64,000 nucleotides of DNA, from NCBI RefSeq assembly GCF_023101685.1, contig NZ_CP082165.1, positions 1-64,000 of the forward strand, given 5' to 3'. Made by a program: the position numbers and the translations under genes. This document shows positions 17,309 to 25,220 of the stretch, in pieces (the first letter of the stretch is position 1; each line of letters starts with the position of its first letter). This DNA is from Bradyrhizobium sp. 186 (GTDB taxonomy: Bacteria > Pseudomonadota > Alphaproteobacteria > Rhizobiales > Xanthobacteraceae). The notes below the pieces were generated by a model that did not search any database, was not told the DNA's origin, and saw only the letters and a list, made by a program, of their open reading frames with translations.

Positions 17309-18743
17309 CATTACAGTTGCTTTGTTTGCGGGCTTCTGAATCCATGGGCAACCATGATTCGAATGTCGTGGACGCGGGCCGCGTCGGTTGAGGAGACGCT
17401 TGCGTTGTGGGCGGCGTCGCTTCGAGAGGTCAAGCAGCGGATACGTCCGTTGTTCACGCAAGAGCGTGTGGCGACGAATGCAGGCCTGTTCCTGGAAGGT
17501 CTGCTCGGAGATGAGCAGCGCAAGACCGGCTGGATGCGCGCGGAGGCGGCTGGCGATCCCGGCCCATGGCGTCAGCAGGCAATTCTGGGTCGCGGGGATT
17601 GGGACGCTGATGCCCTGCGCGATATCGTCCGCGACTATGTCATCGAGCACTTGGCGGATGACGATGCGGTGCTGGTGATCGACGAGACCGGCTTTCTCAA
17701 GCAGGGTAAGGCCTCATGCGGAGTGGCACGGCAATACACTGGTTCGGCAGGGAAGATCACGAACTGCCAGATCGGCGTCTTCGCTACCTACGTTTCGCGT
17801 CATGGTCATGCGTTCATCGATCGCGCGTTGTATCTTCCGAAGGAATGGACCGACGATCCAGATCGTCTGGAAGCCGCATATGTGCCTGCCGATGTCGGCT
17901 TTGCGACCAAACCAAAGCTTGCGACGAGAATGATCGCACGTGCGATAGCCGCGTCTGTACCATTCAAGTGGGTTGCCGGTGACACGGTCTACGGTGTTGG
18001 CGATATCGAACAGCAGCTACGGCGGGCAGGCAAAGGCTATGTGCTCGGGGTCAGCAGCTCTCATGTCTTCCGATCCTGGGGCAAGCGACAGCCGGTCGCC
18101 GGCAAGGCCGAAGACATCGCCCGGACGCGGCGCCCGTCCGACTGGAAGCGCTTGTCGGCGGGAGCCGGAACCAAAGGACCGAGGCTGCATGACTGGTGTT
18201 ATCTCGAACTGGCCGATCTCGAGGTCGAGCAGTTCAACAGCGCAAATGATGGTTTATGGACGCGCGGTCTGCTGATCCGTCGCCATATCGCCGATGGCGA
18301 TCTCGCCTTCTTCACCACCTGGTGCCCAGCGGGAACATCAATTGAAACGCTGGTCGCGGTCGAAGGCCATCGATGGGCGATCGAGGACAGCTTTGAAACC
18401 GCGAAAAACGAGTTCGGGCTCGATCACAACGAGAGCAGGTCCTGGCATGGCTGGCATCGCCACGTGTCCCTGGTGATGCTCGCCTTCGCCATGATGGCGG
18501 CGATCCGCCATCGCGCCAATCCGCCACCGCCCAAAAAAACCAAACGCCGCCCCCCGGCAAAAGCCAAAGCACACCCACGCCGCCGCTGATCCGTTGGTCA
18601 ATCCAGGAAATCCGCCGCATCGCCATCAGGCTTGCTCGAAAGCGGATCCAACCCGCGCATGTCATCGCATGGTCATTCTGGCGCAGAGCTCACCAGGCTG
18701 CCGCTCAGCGCGCGCATCTCAAAGCAAAACGGCAACTGTAATG
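17309..18743 (+). mobile_element. IS701-family insertion sequence, copy 1
   Basis: 1435 bp with terminal inverted repeats starting CATTACAGTTGC at both ends and flanked by the 4-bp duplication TTAG (17305-17308 and 18744-18747). TTAG fits the YTAR-type target known for IS701. Confidence 0.88.
17354..18589 (+). CDS. IS701 transposase, copy 1
   Basis: 411 residues of the DDE transposase superfamily. Candidate catalytic residues are the Asp in VLVIDETGFLKQGK, the Asp in KWVAGDTVYG and the Glu in HRWAIEDSFETAK, the last matching the family's conserved C-terminal motif. A basic Pro/Lys/Arg tail closes the protein. It looks intact. It differs from copy 2 by Val/Ile at LREVKQRIRP and a few silent changes clustered near 17430-17640. 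Confidence 0.93.
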   Translation: MIRMSWTRAASVEETLALWAASLREVKQRIRPLFTQERVATNAGLFLEGLLGDEQRKTGWMRAEAAGDPGPWRQQAILGRGDWDADALRDIVRDYVIEHLADDDAVLVIDETGFLKQGKASCGVARQYTGSAGKITNCQIGVFATYVSRHGHAFIDRALYLPKEWTDDPDRLEAAYVPADVGFATKPKLATRMIARAIAASVPFKWVAGDTVYGVGDIEQQLRRAGKGYVLGVSSSHVFRSWGKRQPVAGKAEDIARTRRPSDWKRLSAGAGTKGPRLHDWCYLELADLEVEQFNSANDGLWTRGLLIRRHIADGDLAFFTTWCPAGTSIETLVAVEGHRWAIEDSFETAKNEFGLDHNESRSWHGWHRHVSLVMLAFAMMAAIRHRANPPPPKKTKRRPPAKAKAHPRRR

Positions 18744-18746
18744 TTA

Positions 18747-19679
18747 GAGTCTGTCCGGGATCATGCTGTTTTTTGGCAGAGCTTTCGCAGCATGAGGCGG
18801 ATTGAGGCGAGGCGCAAGAACGCCAATGCCTTTCGGTTGAGGCACTCCCAATCCTTGGCCAAACGGCGGCAGCGGTTGAGCCAGGCGATGGTGCGTTCGA
18901 CGATCCATCGCTTGGGCAAGATCGCAAAACTCTTTGCTGTATCGGAGCGCTTGACGATCTCGACGTCGATTTGCCGGAGGATTTTGCGAACGGCGGACTG
19001 AAAGATCGGCCCCTGATAGCCGCCGTCAGCATAGAGCTTCAGCAGGAATGGATGCAGGCCAAACAGCGTGGCCATCACCAGCACCCCACCGTCACGATCC
19101 TGGATGTCCGCCGAATGCACGAGGGCGTGGAGCAGCAAGCCTTGAGTATCGACTAGGATGTGGCGCTTCTTGCCCTTGATCTTCTTGCCCGCATCGTAGC
19201 CATGCGGGTCGATCCACGCCCCCCTTTTTCCGCGCTCTTGACGCTTTGACTGTCGATGATGGCGGCGCTCGGGCTGGGTTCTCGGTTAGCCAATTCTCGA
19301 CATTGTACATAGAGCGCGTGATGGATGCGATCGAGCGTGCCGTTCCAAGCCCACAAGTCAAAATAGTCGTGCACCGTGCTGCGTGGCGGCAGGTCCTTCG
19401 GGATCGCTCGCCATTGGCAACCGGTGCTCAGCACATACATCAGGCCATTGATCACCTCGCGCACATCGACCGTGCGCTTGTTGCCGCCTCGCTTGGCTGG
19501 CGCAATCAGCGGCTCCACCAACGCCCATTCCTCATCAGTCAAATCGCTTGGATAGCGTAGCCGGCTTTGGTCGTAACGACCGCGGTTCTCCTTCGTCCAC
19601 ATGGGCGCCCCTTCGAATCGGACCGCCACCCTTGAATCATAAATGATTCCGATGATTCAAGATGTTCCCGGACAGACAC
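18747..19679 (-). mobile_element. IS5-family insertion sequence, copy 1
   Basis: 933 bp with ends GAGTCTGTCCGGGA and GTGTCTGTCCGGGA (reading inward) and a TTA target duplication, the left half of which is now outside the IS701 insertion. Coding lies on the minus strand. Confidence 0.88.
18761..19629 (-). CDS. IS5 transposase, copy 1, two frames joined by -1 frameshift
   Basis: Frame A (19153-19629) carries the N-terminal domain (LTDEEWALVEPLIAPAKRGG) and the first catalytic Asp in AIIDSQSVKSAEKGG. Frame B then reads IDPHGYDAGKKIKGKKRH, the second Asp in YADGGYQGP, and the Glu in WIVERTIAWLNRCRRL. The switch falls at a run of A5G6 (19219-19229 on the plus strand as C6T5), a typical programmed -1 site in IS5/IS427 elements. 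The probable start is the Met of MWTKENRGRY. One residue (Gln for Arg after RGRYD) differs from copy 2. Confidence 0.88.
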
Positions 19680-19846
19680 TTATGGCCAAAGCCATGTGAG
19701 ATGTTGATTAAGGCCTGCCAATCAGCGATCGAGGAATTTATCACGTGCAGTCCCATTGGCGGAACGGGAAGCATGAAATCTTTGCGTGCCTTCATCTGGC
19801 TTTCCGTCCATAGCGCTGTTCCCCAGCCGTCCTCGCCGAGCGCGTC

Positions 19847-20125
19847 GTGCTGCTGCACATTCATGCGCTCAAGGAGTGTATCCTCATCGAAATCGGCCGC
19901 ATCGCTGTGAGATTGGCTGCCGCCGAAGCTGTTGTTGTGCAAGTCACTGCACCACTTTTGGAAGCTGTTGAGCCTGGACTAGCCCGCGAACTGATCCAAA
20001 CGATCAGAGCTGGCTTGAGCATCCCGACGCACGGTGAATTCCAAAGCCTTGCCGCTGACGAATATTTTCAACGTTTGGGCGACGGCATCGAAGCGCGGGT
20101 GCGCACGAAGATCGCCGGACGCTGA
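19847..20125 (+). CDS. Hypothetical protein, possibly a C-terminal remnant
   Basis: 92 residues from GTG. An alternating hydrophobic N-terminal half (LLHIHALKECILIEIGRI) precedes a helical, natural-looking C-terminal part (ARELIQTIRAGLSIPTHGEF, then EYFQRLGDGIEARVRTKIAG). It may be a remnant, because no ribosome site is seen and the upstream side abuts the IS5 element. An opposite-strand frame over the same DNA looks less protein-like in its C-terminal part. Confidence 0.4.
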   Translation: MLLHIHALKECILIEIGRIAVRLAAAEAVVVQVTAPLLEAVEPGLARELIQTIRAGLSIPTHGEFQSLAADEYFQRLGDGIEARVRTKIAGR

Positions 20126-20199
20126 ACCGGGAAAGACCCCGCCTGCAAGCGGGAAAACTCCCTCTGGTGTCCCGCCAACCTTCTCTGCTAGTCGGGAGC

Positions 20200-20231
20200 G
20201 GACCGTCAGCAGTTCGCGCTGCCGACGGTCC
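20200..20231. other. Strong hairpin before a 50-residue ORF
   Basis: GGACCGTCAGCAG pairs with CTGCCGACGGTCC (13 bp, one mismatch) around the loop TTCGCG. No T run follows, so it is not a simple terminator. It ends 14 bases before the ATG at 20246 and could affect translation. Confidence 0.5.
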
Positions 20232-20245
20232 TAACCTGCAACATA

Positions 20246-20398
20246 ATGGATTGGATCGACGTCCGGTTCGACGGCAAGAGCGTCTTGCACGTCGAATGGA
20301 CAATCGACATGGTCCTAAGGACATCGTATCGGGCAGGCGATTGGGAAGCGCTGCTTCGTCGGTACGACCGGACGCCGGCGCTGAGTAGGCATATATGA
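20246..20398 (+). CDS. Small hypothetical protein, 50 residues
   Basis: Reads MDWIDVRFDGKSVLHVEW, then TIDMVLRTSYRAGDWEALL and a basic tail. The well-formed amphipathic composition and coding-like codon use support a real gene. It is followed at once by a start-proximal GGGGG/ATG of the exported pseudogene at 20410. No family recognised. Confidence 0.5.
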   Translation: MDWIDVRFDGKSVLHVEWTIDMVLRTSYRAGDWEALLRRYDRTPALSRHI

Positions 20399-20409
20399 GG
20401 GGGAACTCG

Positions 20410-20962
20410 ATGATCCGAACTACCGCAGCGGTGGCTCTGGCAATCGCAACTATGTTCGCGTTGCCGGCAGCTGCTCAGACGACGGCGCATCCCGGCGATC
20501 CGAAGCCGGCAACCAACGAATGCGGCTGCTGTCGACAGCAGGATCACCCCGTCGGGTAGCTCATCGGCAAGCCAGCCGGCCGATATCGATTACAAGATTG
20601 TCGATGCCAGCGATCTATTCATCGGGACGCGAAAGTACCTGGGCAAGCCTATCCTGCTGCCAAAAATGCGCTGCTATTATGCCGACGTTGAGGATTATCG
20701 TTGCATCGCAAGCGGTCCCGTTTTCCTCGCTATCTTCACGGCCAAAGTTGAGCCGGCGCCCGCCCGGGAGTGGATAGAAAAAAACTGCGATCAGCTTAAG
20801 GTCGCGGTGGTGTCAGACAAATGCCTATTTAATCCTCGCTTCACCTACAGCGCCGATGACGTGACCGACGACATTGTCTCTGGATATCAGCAACGGAAGA
20901 TCATCCGGCCCGCTGCCGGCATCACAATGATCCCGCCCAAAAAGGTCAAGGCGGAGCAATAG
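20410..20962 (+). pseudogene. Exported protein with a frameshift after the signal peptide
   Basis: Frame 1 gives a clear Sec signal peptide (MIRTTAAVALAIATMFALPAAA) and ends at a stop near 20558. A second frame continues SASQPADIDYKIVDASDLF, RKYLGKPILLPKMRCYYADV and a C-terminus with conserved-looking Cys residues. The protein would be about 180 residues. The shift lies around 20525-20545. It resembles small periplasmic DUF proteins, but the family is not identified. Confidence 0.6.
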
Positions 20963-20992
20963 CGGAGCGCACGCAGCATGGCCGCGAGCCCG

Positions 20993-21290
20993 TCCGGCGC
21001 CCTTGTCCAAGGACGTCCCGTCGACGCGATCAAGATCGGGGCTTAGCGCCCTTGCGCGGATCGCGTCGCGGGCGACAGCTGTTCGGGAGCGGCCGCTTTT
21101 TGTGGCCGTGTCGACGACGAAGGCATCACGCTTCAAAGTCCCAATTTGGGATTAGATCGTCTGTCGCCACCTTCCGCGTCTCCGGGGGCACGGCTTCATA
21201 AGCCGCCTTCCGCTTCGCGATCAGCTTCGCCCGCTGGGCTGCCGTCAGGTCGCGACGGATCAGGTTCTCGTCGACTTCTCGCCAGACAGA
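20993..21290 (-). pseudogene. ParB-like partition protein remnant, frameshifted
   Basis: The upstream frame has WREVDENLIRRDLTAAQRA, matching the conserved ENL-R-LTA-QRA segment of ParB/Spo0J-like proteins in plasmids and phages, followed by KLIAKRKAAYEAVPPET. After a shift near 21130 the next frame continues VVDTATKSGRSRTAVARDA and DLDRVDGTSLDKG, the usual helix-turn-helix region. Both the N-terminal nuclease-like part and the C-terminus are missing. It points to a plasmid or phage origin for this stretch. Confidence 0.65.
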
Positions 21291-21401
21291 GGGGTGACTG
21301 ACAAGAAGGCACACACAGAAATTTATCGATAACAGGAACACTATTCGGCGCCGCGAGGTTTTCTTCCTCATCAGAGGCTAGGCATTGCGGAGTTCTCTTC
21401 C

Positions 21402-21622
21402 ATGGCTACCCAGATCGTGATGGACCACACAGGCGACAGTAGACATTTCTTTGATCAAGACGACCCAAAGCGGCTGGCCGAGGCTCGCGGCGCTTCAAGA
21501 AGCTGACCGGCCAAGGATTTACCGCTGCCACTCGGACGGCGGCCGGCGATCTTAAGGTCGTACGGACATTTGACCCGACGGCTGAGGAAACGCTGTTCTA
21601 TCCGCGCCTCGTCGGCGGCTAG
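21402..21622 (+). pseudogene. Small island protein with a frameshift
   Basis: Begins MATQIVMDHTGDSRHFF and DPKRLAEA in one frame, then continues RFKKLTGQGFTAATRT and VVRTFDPTAEETLFYPRLVGG in the next. The joined 73-residue protein matches a style I recognise from bradyrhizobial accessory regions. One base is missing near 21487. The function is unknown, but the family is often near phage-like genes. Confidence 0.65.
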
Positions 21623-21642
21623 AACCCTTCTTCGGCGCAGCA

Positions 21643-22068
21643 ATGTTTTTGTTCAGACGCAGCGGCGTCGGCGGCGGTGCGAGTTTGCGCGCTCTGCGTG
21701 CGCTCTACCGCAGCTTCATCGAGCAAAACGGGTCGGAAGCGCGCGCGCGTGGTCTTCTCCGCGAGTGGTTGTCTCCGAATCAGCGTGCCCAGTTTGATGC
21801 CTATGGTTATTTCGAAGTCACCGGCTCTCACACCGGCCGAAGATATCGAATTTATCAGGGCTGCATGAGCAATGTTTTGGAGCTTGATGGAAAAATGGAG
21901 CCTAAGATCGGGTGGTGTTTCGTTCCCGAACGGGCCCTGGCGGCTGGCGACGTGATGCTCGCCCAGAAGATCGCGCTCGAAACCGACGAAGCCGCCGTGC
22001 TCGCGGTTGCCAAGCAGTTTTCTCCGAGACTGCCCTCTCTGCCCCGAGTGGTGCGGCGCGCCTATTAG
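21643..22068 (+). CDS. Hypothetical island protein, 141 residues
   Basis: A basic N-terminus is followed by ALYRSFIEQNGSEARARGLL, then REWLSPNQRAQFDAYGYFEV and a beta-rich stretch ending GWCFVPERALAAGDVMLAQK. A well-formed globular protein with no known catalytic motif. It lies 20 bp after the frameshifted MATQIV gene and probably shared its operon. Function unknown. Confidence 0.7.
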   Translation: MFLFRRSGVGGGASLRALRALYRSFIEQNGSEARARGLLREWLSPNQRAQFDAYGYFEVTGSHTGRRYRIYQGCMSNVLELDGKMEPKIGWCFVPERALAAGDVMLAQKIALETDEAAVLAVAKQFSPRLPSLPRVVRRAY

Positions 22069-22209
22069 AGCTGTTCATGGGCGGGGCCGCCGCTTGTGGC
22101 GGCGACCCCTGGCCGCAAAGCCGCCGGTACGCGAGACGAGGACGACTTCGCGACTGCATCTAGCATTGGCGCTGCCGCCGCCGGGCGCAAGAACGTCTGT
22201 GCGTTAGTG

Positions 22210-22479
22210 TTACTTGGGCTGCTTGACGGCGCCTGATGGCTTCGCGGATGGGGTCCGCGCGGCGATCGCCTCAACCCTTTGCAGCGTCCGGGCGAACTCA
22301 GACCGCAGATGTTGCGCGTGCTCGACATCGTTCGGCTCTGATAGAAACGCGATCTTCACGAAGAAGCGGTTCAACAGCGATGTGACCAGAAGATTGTCTG
22401 AGTTTTGCGAGCGCAAGGCCCTGATCTGTCGCCGTATCTCGACTAGATCGAACGGGTAATCGTCCGGTTCATTCGTCAA
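22210..22479 (-). CDS. Hypothetical small helical protein
   Basis: 89 residues, predicted mostly helical: DLVEIRRQIRALRSQNSDNL, then LLNRFFVKIAFLSEPNDVEH and SEFARTLQRVEAIAA. The tail is Pro/Lys-rich. No family recognised; coding character is good. Confidence 0.55.
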   Translation of the reverse strand: MTNEPDDYPFDLVEIRRQIRALRSQNSDNLLVTSLLNRFFVKIAFLSEPNDVEHAQHLRSEFARTLQRVEAIAARTPSAKPSGAVKQPK

Positions 22480-22746
22480 AACGAGGCGCGCGCTATCGAC
22501 AGCAAAAACGAAGCCGACGCGCCGAATATGATGGCGCGCCGACGTCGCCCTGAACCCGGACGGGGCAATGTCCGGTGCGCTAAACGTATCGGCGATTGGG
22601 GCGGGCGCAATCGAACTCGCTAATTAAGCTTGATGTCGGCGCGCGGAGTTAATTCCGGAACCTGAACGCCGCGCCCTCCTTGGCACTCCGTTTGCTCAGT
22701 CAAGACCAAAGGTCGGTCCCAGTGAAGGGGCAGGTTGAGGCAAACG

Positions 22747-22973
22747 ATGCAAGAAGTGTCCCGTTCCGGTATCACCGGAGAACTACAGCTTAGCGCACTC
22801 ATCGCCGATCTATGGTGGCGCGTCGATCTTTTGAATTCCGATATCCTCGAAGAGGAAGCCAAGTCGGGGTTGTTCGACGTGCGGCAGCCAAATCTTCGCG
22901 CGCACGCGACAACCTCGTATCGACGATCCGCATTCTTGACGGACGTGCGAGGTCGGCGCAAGCGGCAGCGTGA
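22747..22973 (+). pseudogene. Small island protein, frameshifted near its end
   Basis: Frame 1 reads GELQLSALIADLWWRVDLLN and SDILEEEAKSGLFDVRQPN, then degenerates. In the next frame the natural ending RDNLVSTIRILDGRARSAQ appears and stops at 22971-22973. The joined protein is a short helical bundle of about 70 residues. A short deletion near 22890-22905 explains the shift. Confidence 0.5.
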
Positions 22974-22998
22974 TAGACGTCGACGACGGCGGACCGTC

Positions 22999-23220
22999 CT
23001 ACTGTTGAGGATTGCCGATGTCGAAAGCGCCTAGACAGTAATCTTCGCCCACCGATTGCTCAGTCGTCGGCCCCGCAATCAAAGTGAACGTCGCCTCGGG
23101 ATAGCGCGTCCACACTTCGATGTCGTCTGACGTAACGGTTAGATAGCCGAAGAAGCATTTGTAACGGCCGGGCTCCGTCATGCGGTCGATCTTGTCCCAA
23201 TTGATCTTGTTAACGCGCAC
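22999..23220 (-). CDS. Hypothetical small protein, 73 residues
   Basis: A GTG start gives RVNKINWDKIDRMTEPGRYK, then a beta-rich part (FFGYLTVTSDDIEVWTRYPE). It follows the 77-residue gene by 3 bp, so they are co-transcribed. Function unknown. Confidence 0.6.
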   Translation of the reverse strand: MRVNKINWDKIDRMTEPGRYKCFFGYLTVTSDDIEVWTRYPEATFTLIAGPTTEQSVGEDYCLGAFDIGNPQQ

Positions 23221-23223
23221 GCG

Positions 23224-23457
23224 CTAGCTCCACTCGTTTTCGGGCAGCGAGCCGGGCGGCGGTTTGATTTCTTCGAGACCGGCTTCGATAAGCGCAAGTT
23301 CCTCTTGGATCGCTTTGACCGCGTTCTGAGGATTGATGCCCGACACGGCTTGCAGTTGGGCGAGCACCTTGCGGCGATGCGCTAGCAAATCTGCCAATGC
23401 ACGTCGGTCCCGCACCTTCACGTAGCTGGCGACGATCATTTCCATGGCTGTTGACAC
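23224..23457 (-). CDS. Hypothetical small helical protein, 77 residues
   Basis: A GTG start is supported by AGGAGG about 7 bases upstream. The sequence is one helical hairpin: VRDRRALADLLAHRRKVLAQ and AVKAIQEELALIEAGLEEI, with a Pro-rich end. It leads a two-gene unit with the next gene. It could be a coiled-coil accessory protein. Function unknown. Confidence 0.65.
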   Translation of the reverse strand: MSTAMEMIVASYVKVRDRRALADLLAHRRKVLAQLQAVSGINPQNAVKAIQEELALIEAGLEEIKPPPGSLPENEWS

Positions 23458-23483
23458 TGCGTTGCCTCCTCTCCGCGCTTGAG

Positions 23484-23768
23484 TTATCGCGGCCGGCTAA
23501 GCTCCAACAGACCGGCTTCTGTCATACGATATTCGACACCTTCGCCCGTTGAGCGTCGCTCCATCCATCCGTTTCGTAAAAGAGCGAGCGCTGTTCCGGG
23601 GCTGTCGGGAAGCTTTGAGGAAGACACCCAATCGCGGTCACGAAGACGATCGAGAAATTGCCGGTGATACTGATTAAAAAGCGACCTGCGCTTTTCTTGC
23701 CGAGGGATGTCTTGAAGTATCGTTTCAGGCGGGCGTTCGGTTTCCATAGCCGTTTGTTGCCATCGCAT
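23484..23768 (-). CDS. Small winged-helix-like hypothetical protein
   Basis: 94 residues. The segment FLDRLRDRDWVSSSKLPDSP, then LALLRNGWMERRSTGEGVEY and MTEAGLLELSRP has the helix-helix-strand pattern of a small winged helix, the wing being GEGVEYRMTEAG. It lies just upstream of, and on the same strand as, the 77-residue gene. A later Met at residue 8 is an alternative start. DNA binding is inferred only from the pattern. Confidence 0.55.
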   Translation of the reverse strand: MRWQQTAMETERPPETILQDIPRQEKRRSLFNQYHRQFLDRLRDRDWVSSSKLPDSPGTALALLRNGWMERRSTGEGVEYRMTEAGLLELSRPR

Positions 23769-24046
23769 GGTTTACGATCAGTTACGGATCGGGAAACACC
23801 CGGCAACCTTTTCTAAATGGTTCATGGTTATTGTTTTGCGGCATGGGTCACGAGGACGCATCTGCTTGGTTCGTGCCGGCCCTTAGGCGAAGCTATGCTC
23901 GCCTAGCGGCGTGGATGGTGCGCGATAATCGCGAGCCTGAGCCAGCCGTTTGTCGGCGTCGCCACGGGTAGAGCGGCCAGCTCGCGTTCCAGACCCGCCG
24001 CGGCGGCCATCGCCGCCGCGCGTTTGAGGACTTGGAGGCCCGACGA

Positions 24047-24259
24047 ATGGCGAATAGTCGCACCTCGACGCGTCCGTGGTTGCCGGACGAAGAGGCGGAA
24101 TTGCTCTCGCTCTTTGGCGCAGGTGCCACAGCTGAGGAGGCCGGCGAACGGCTACGCCGCACCCGCCAAGCGGTTTACGCTCGCTTGCAGCGCTTTCAAA
24201 AACAGCGGGGGCGAGCGAGTAGGATGAGCGGGAAGTTCTTTGCTCAGTTACCAGAGTGA
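24047..24259 (+). CDS. Small Myb/SANT-like HTH protein
   Basis: 70 residues from an ATG 8 bp after GGAGG. The core RPWLPDEEAELLSLFGAGAT, then AEEAGERLRRTRQAVYARLQ matches small SANT/Myb-like helix-turn-helix proteins in which a tryptophan and acidic start (W-DEE) precede three helices. It ends 25 bp before the second composite IS unit. Likely a small DNA-binding protein; target unknown. Confidence 0.7.
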   Translation: MANSRTSTRPWLPDEEAELLSLFGAGATAEEAGERLRRTRQAVYARLQRFQKQRGRASRMSGKFFAQLPE

Positions 24260-24284
24260 TCGAGCGACTGCGATCGATCTCTAA

Positions 24285-25217
24285 GTGTCTGTCCGGGAAC
24301 ATCTTGAATCATCGGAATCATTTGTGATTCAAGGGTGGCGGTCCGATTCGAAGGGGCGCCCATGTGGACGAAGGAGAACCGCGGTCGTTACGACCGAAGC
24401 CGGCTACGCTATCCAAGCGATTTGACTGATGAGGAATGGGCGTTGGTGGAGCCGCTGATTGCGCCAGCCAAGCGAGGCGGCAACAAGCGCACGGTCGATG
24501 TGCGCGAGGTGATCAATGGCCTGATGTATGTGCTGAGCACCGGTTGCCAATGGCGAGCGATCCCGAAGGACCTGCCGCCACGCAGCACGGTGCACGACTA
24601 TTTTGACTTGTGGGCTTGGAACGGCACGCTCGATCGCATCCATCACGCGCTCTATGTACAATGTCGAGAATTGGCTAACCGAGAACCCAGCCCGAGCGCC
24701 GCCATCATCGACAGTCAAAGCGTCAAGAGCGCGGAAAAAGGGGGGCGTGGATCGACCCGCATGGCTACGATGCGGGCAAGAAGATCAAGGGCAAGAAGCG
24801 CCACATCCTAGTCGATACTCAAGGCTTGCTGCTCCACGCCCTCGTGCATTCGGCGGACATCCAGGATCGTGACGGTGGGGTGCTGGTGATGGCCACGCTG
24901 TTTGGCCTGCATCCATTCCTGCTGAAGCTCTATGCTGACGGCGGCTATCAGGGGCCGATCTTTCAGTCCGCCGTTCGCAAAATCCTCCGGCAAATCGACG
25001 TCGAGATCGTCAAGCGCTCCGATACAGCAAAGAGTTTTGCGATCTTGCCCAAGCGATGGATCGTCGAACGCACCATCGCCTGGCTCAACCGCTGCCGCCG
25101 TTTGGCCAAGGATTGGGAGTGCCTCAACCGAAAGGCATTGGCGTTCTTGCGCCTCGCCTCAATCCGCCTCATGCTGCGAAAGCTCTGCCAAAAAACAGCA
25201 TGATCCCGGACAGACTC
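24285..25217 (+). mobile_element. IS5-family insertion sequence, copy 2
   Basis: 933 bp, ends GTGTCTGTCCGGGA and TCCCGGACAGACTC, with target TAA at 24282-24284 and 26657-26659 (the right copy displaced by the IS701 insertion). Confidence 0.88.
24335..25203 (+). CDS. IS5 transposase, copy 2, two frames joined by -1 frameshift
   Basis: Same two-frame design as copy 1: frame A 24335-24811, then frame B to 25203. The shift is at A5G6 (24735-24745) right after the codons for KSAEK. Conservation of this run in both copies argues for programmed frameshifting, not mutation. The catalytic Asp, Asp and Glu are all present. Confidence 0.88.
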
Positions 25218-25220
25218 TAA

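Larger units (their letters stand above)
17305..19682 (+). repeat. Composite IS701+IS5 unit, copy 1 (inverted copy at 24282-26659)
   Basis: 2378 bp, bounded by TTA on both sides. Inside, an IS701 is inserted at the junction between the TTA target and the first base of an IS5 element. The unit recurs in reverse orientation 4.6 kb away with exactly the same length and only a few base differences, so the 19.7-24.3 kb segment is flanked by long inverted repeats. Confidence 0.9.

Noticed and set aside
19637..19942. Minus-strand 101-residue frame next to IS5
   Set aside because: Its end lies inside the IS5 terminus, and the plus-strand frame over the same DNA has a more convincing C-terminus.
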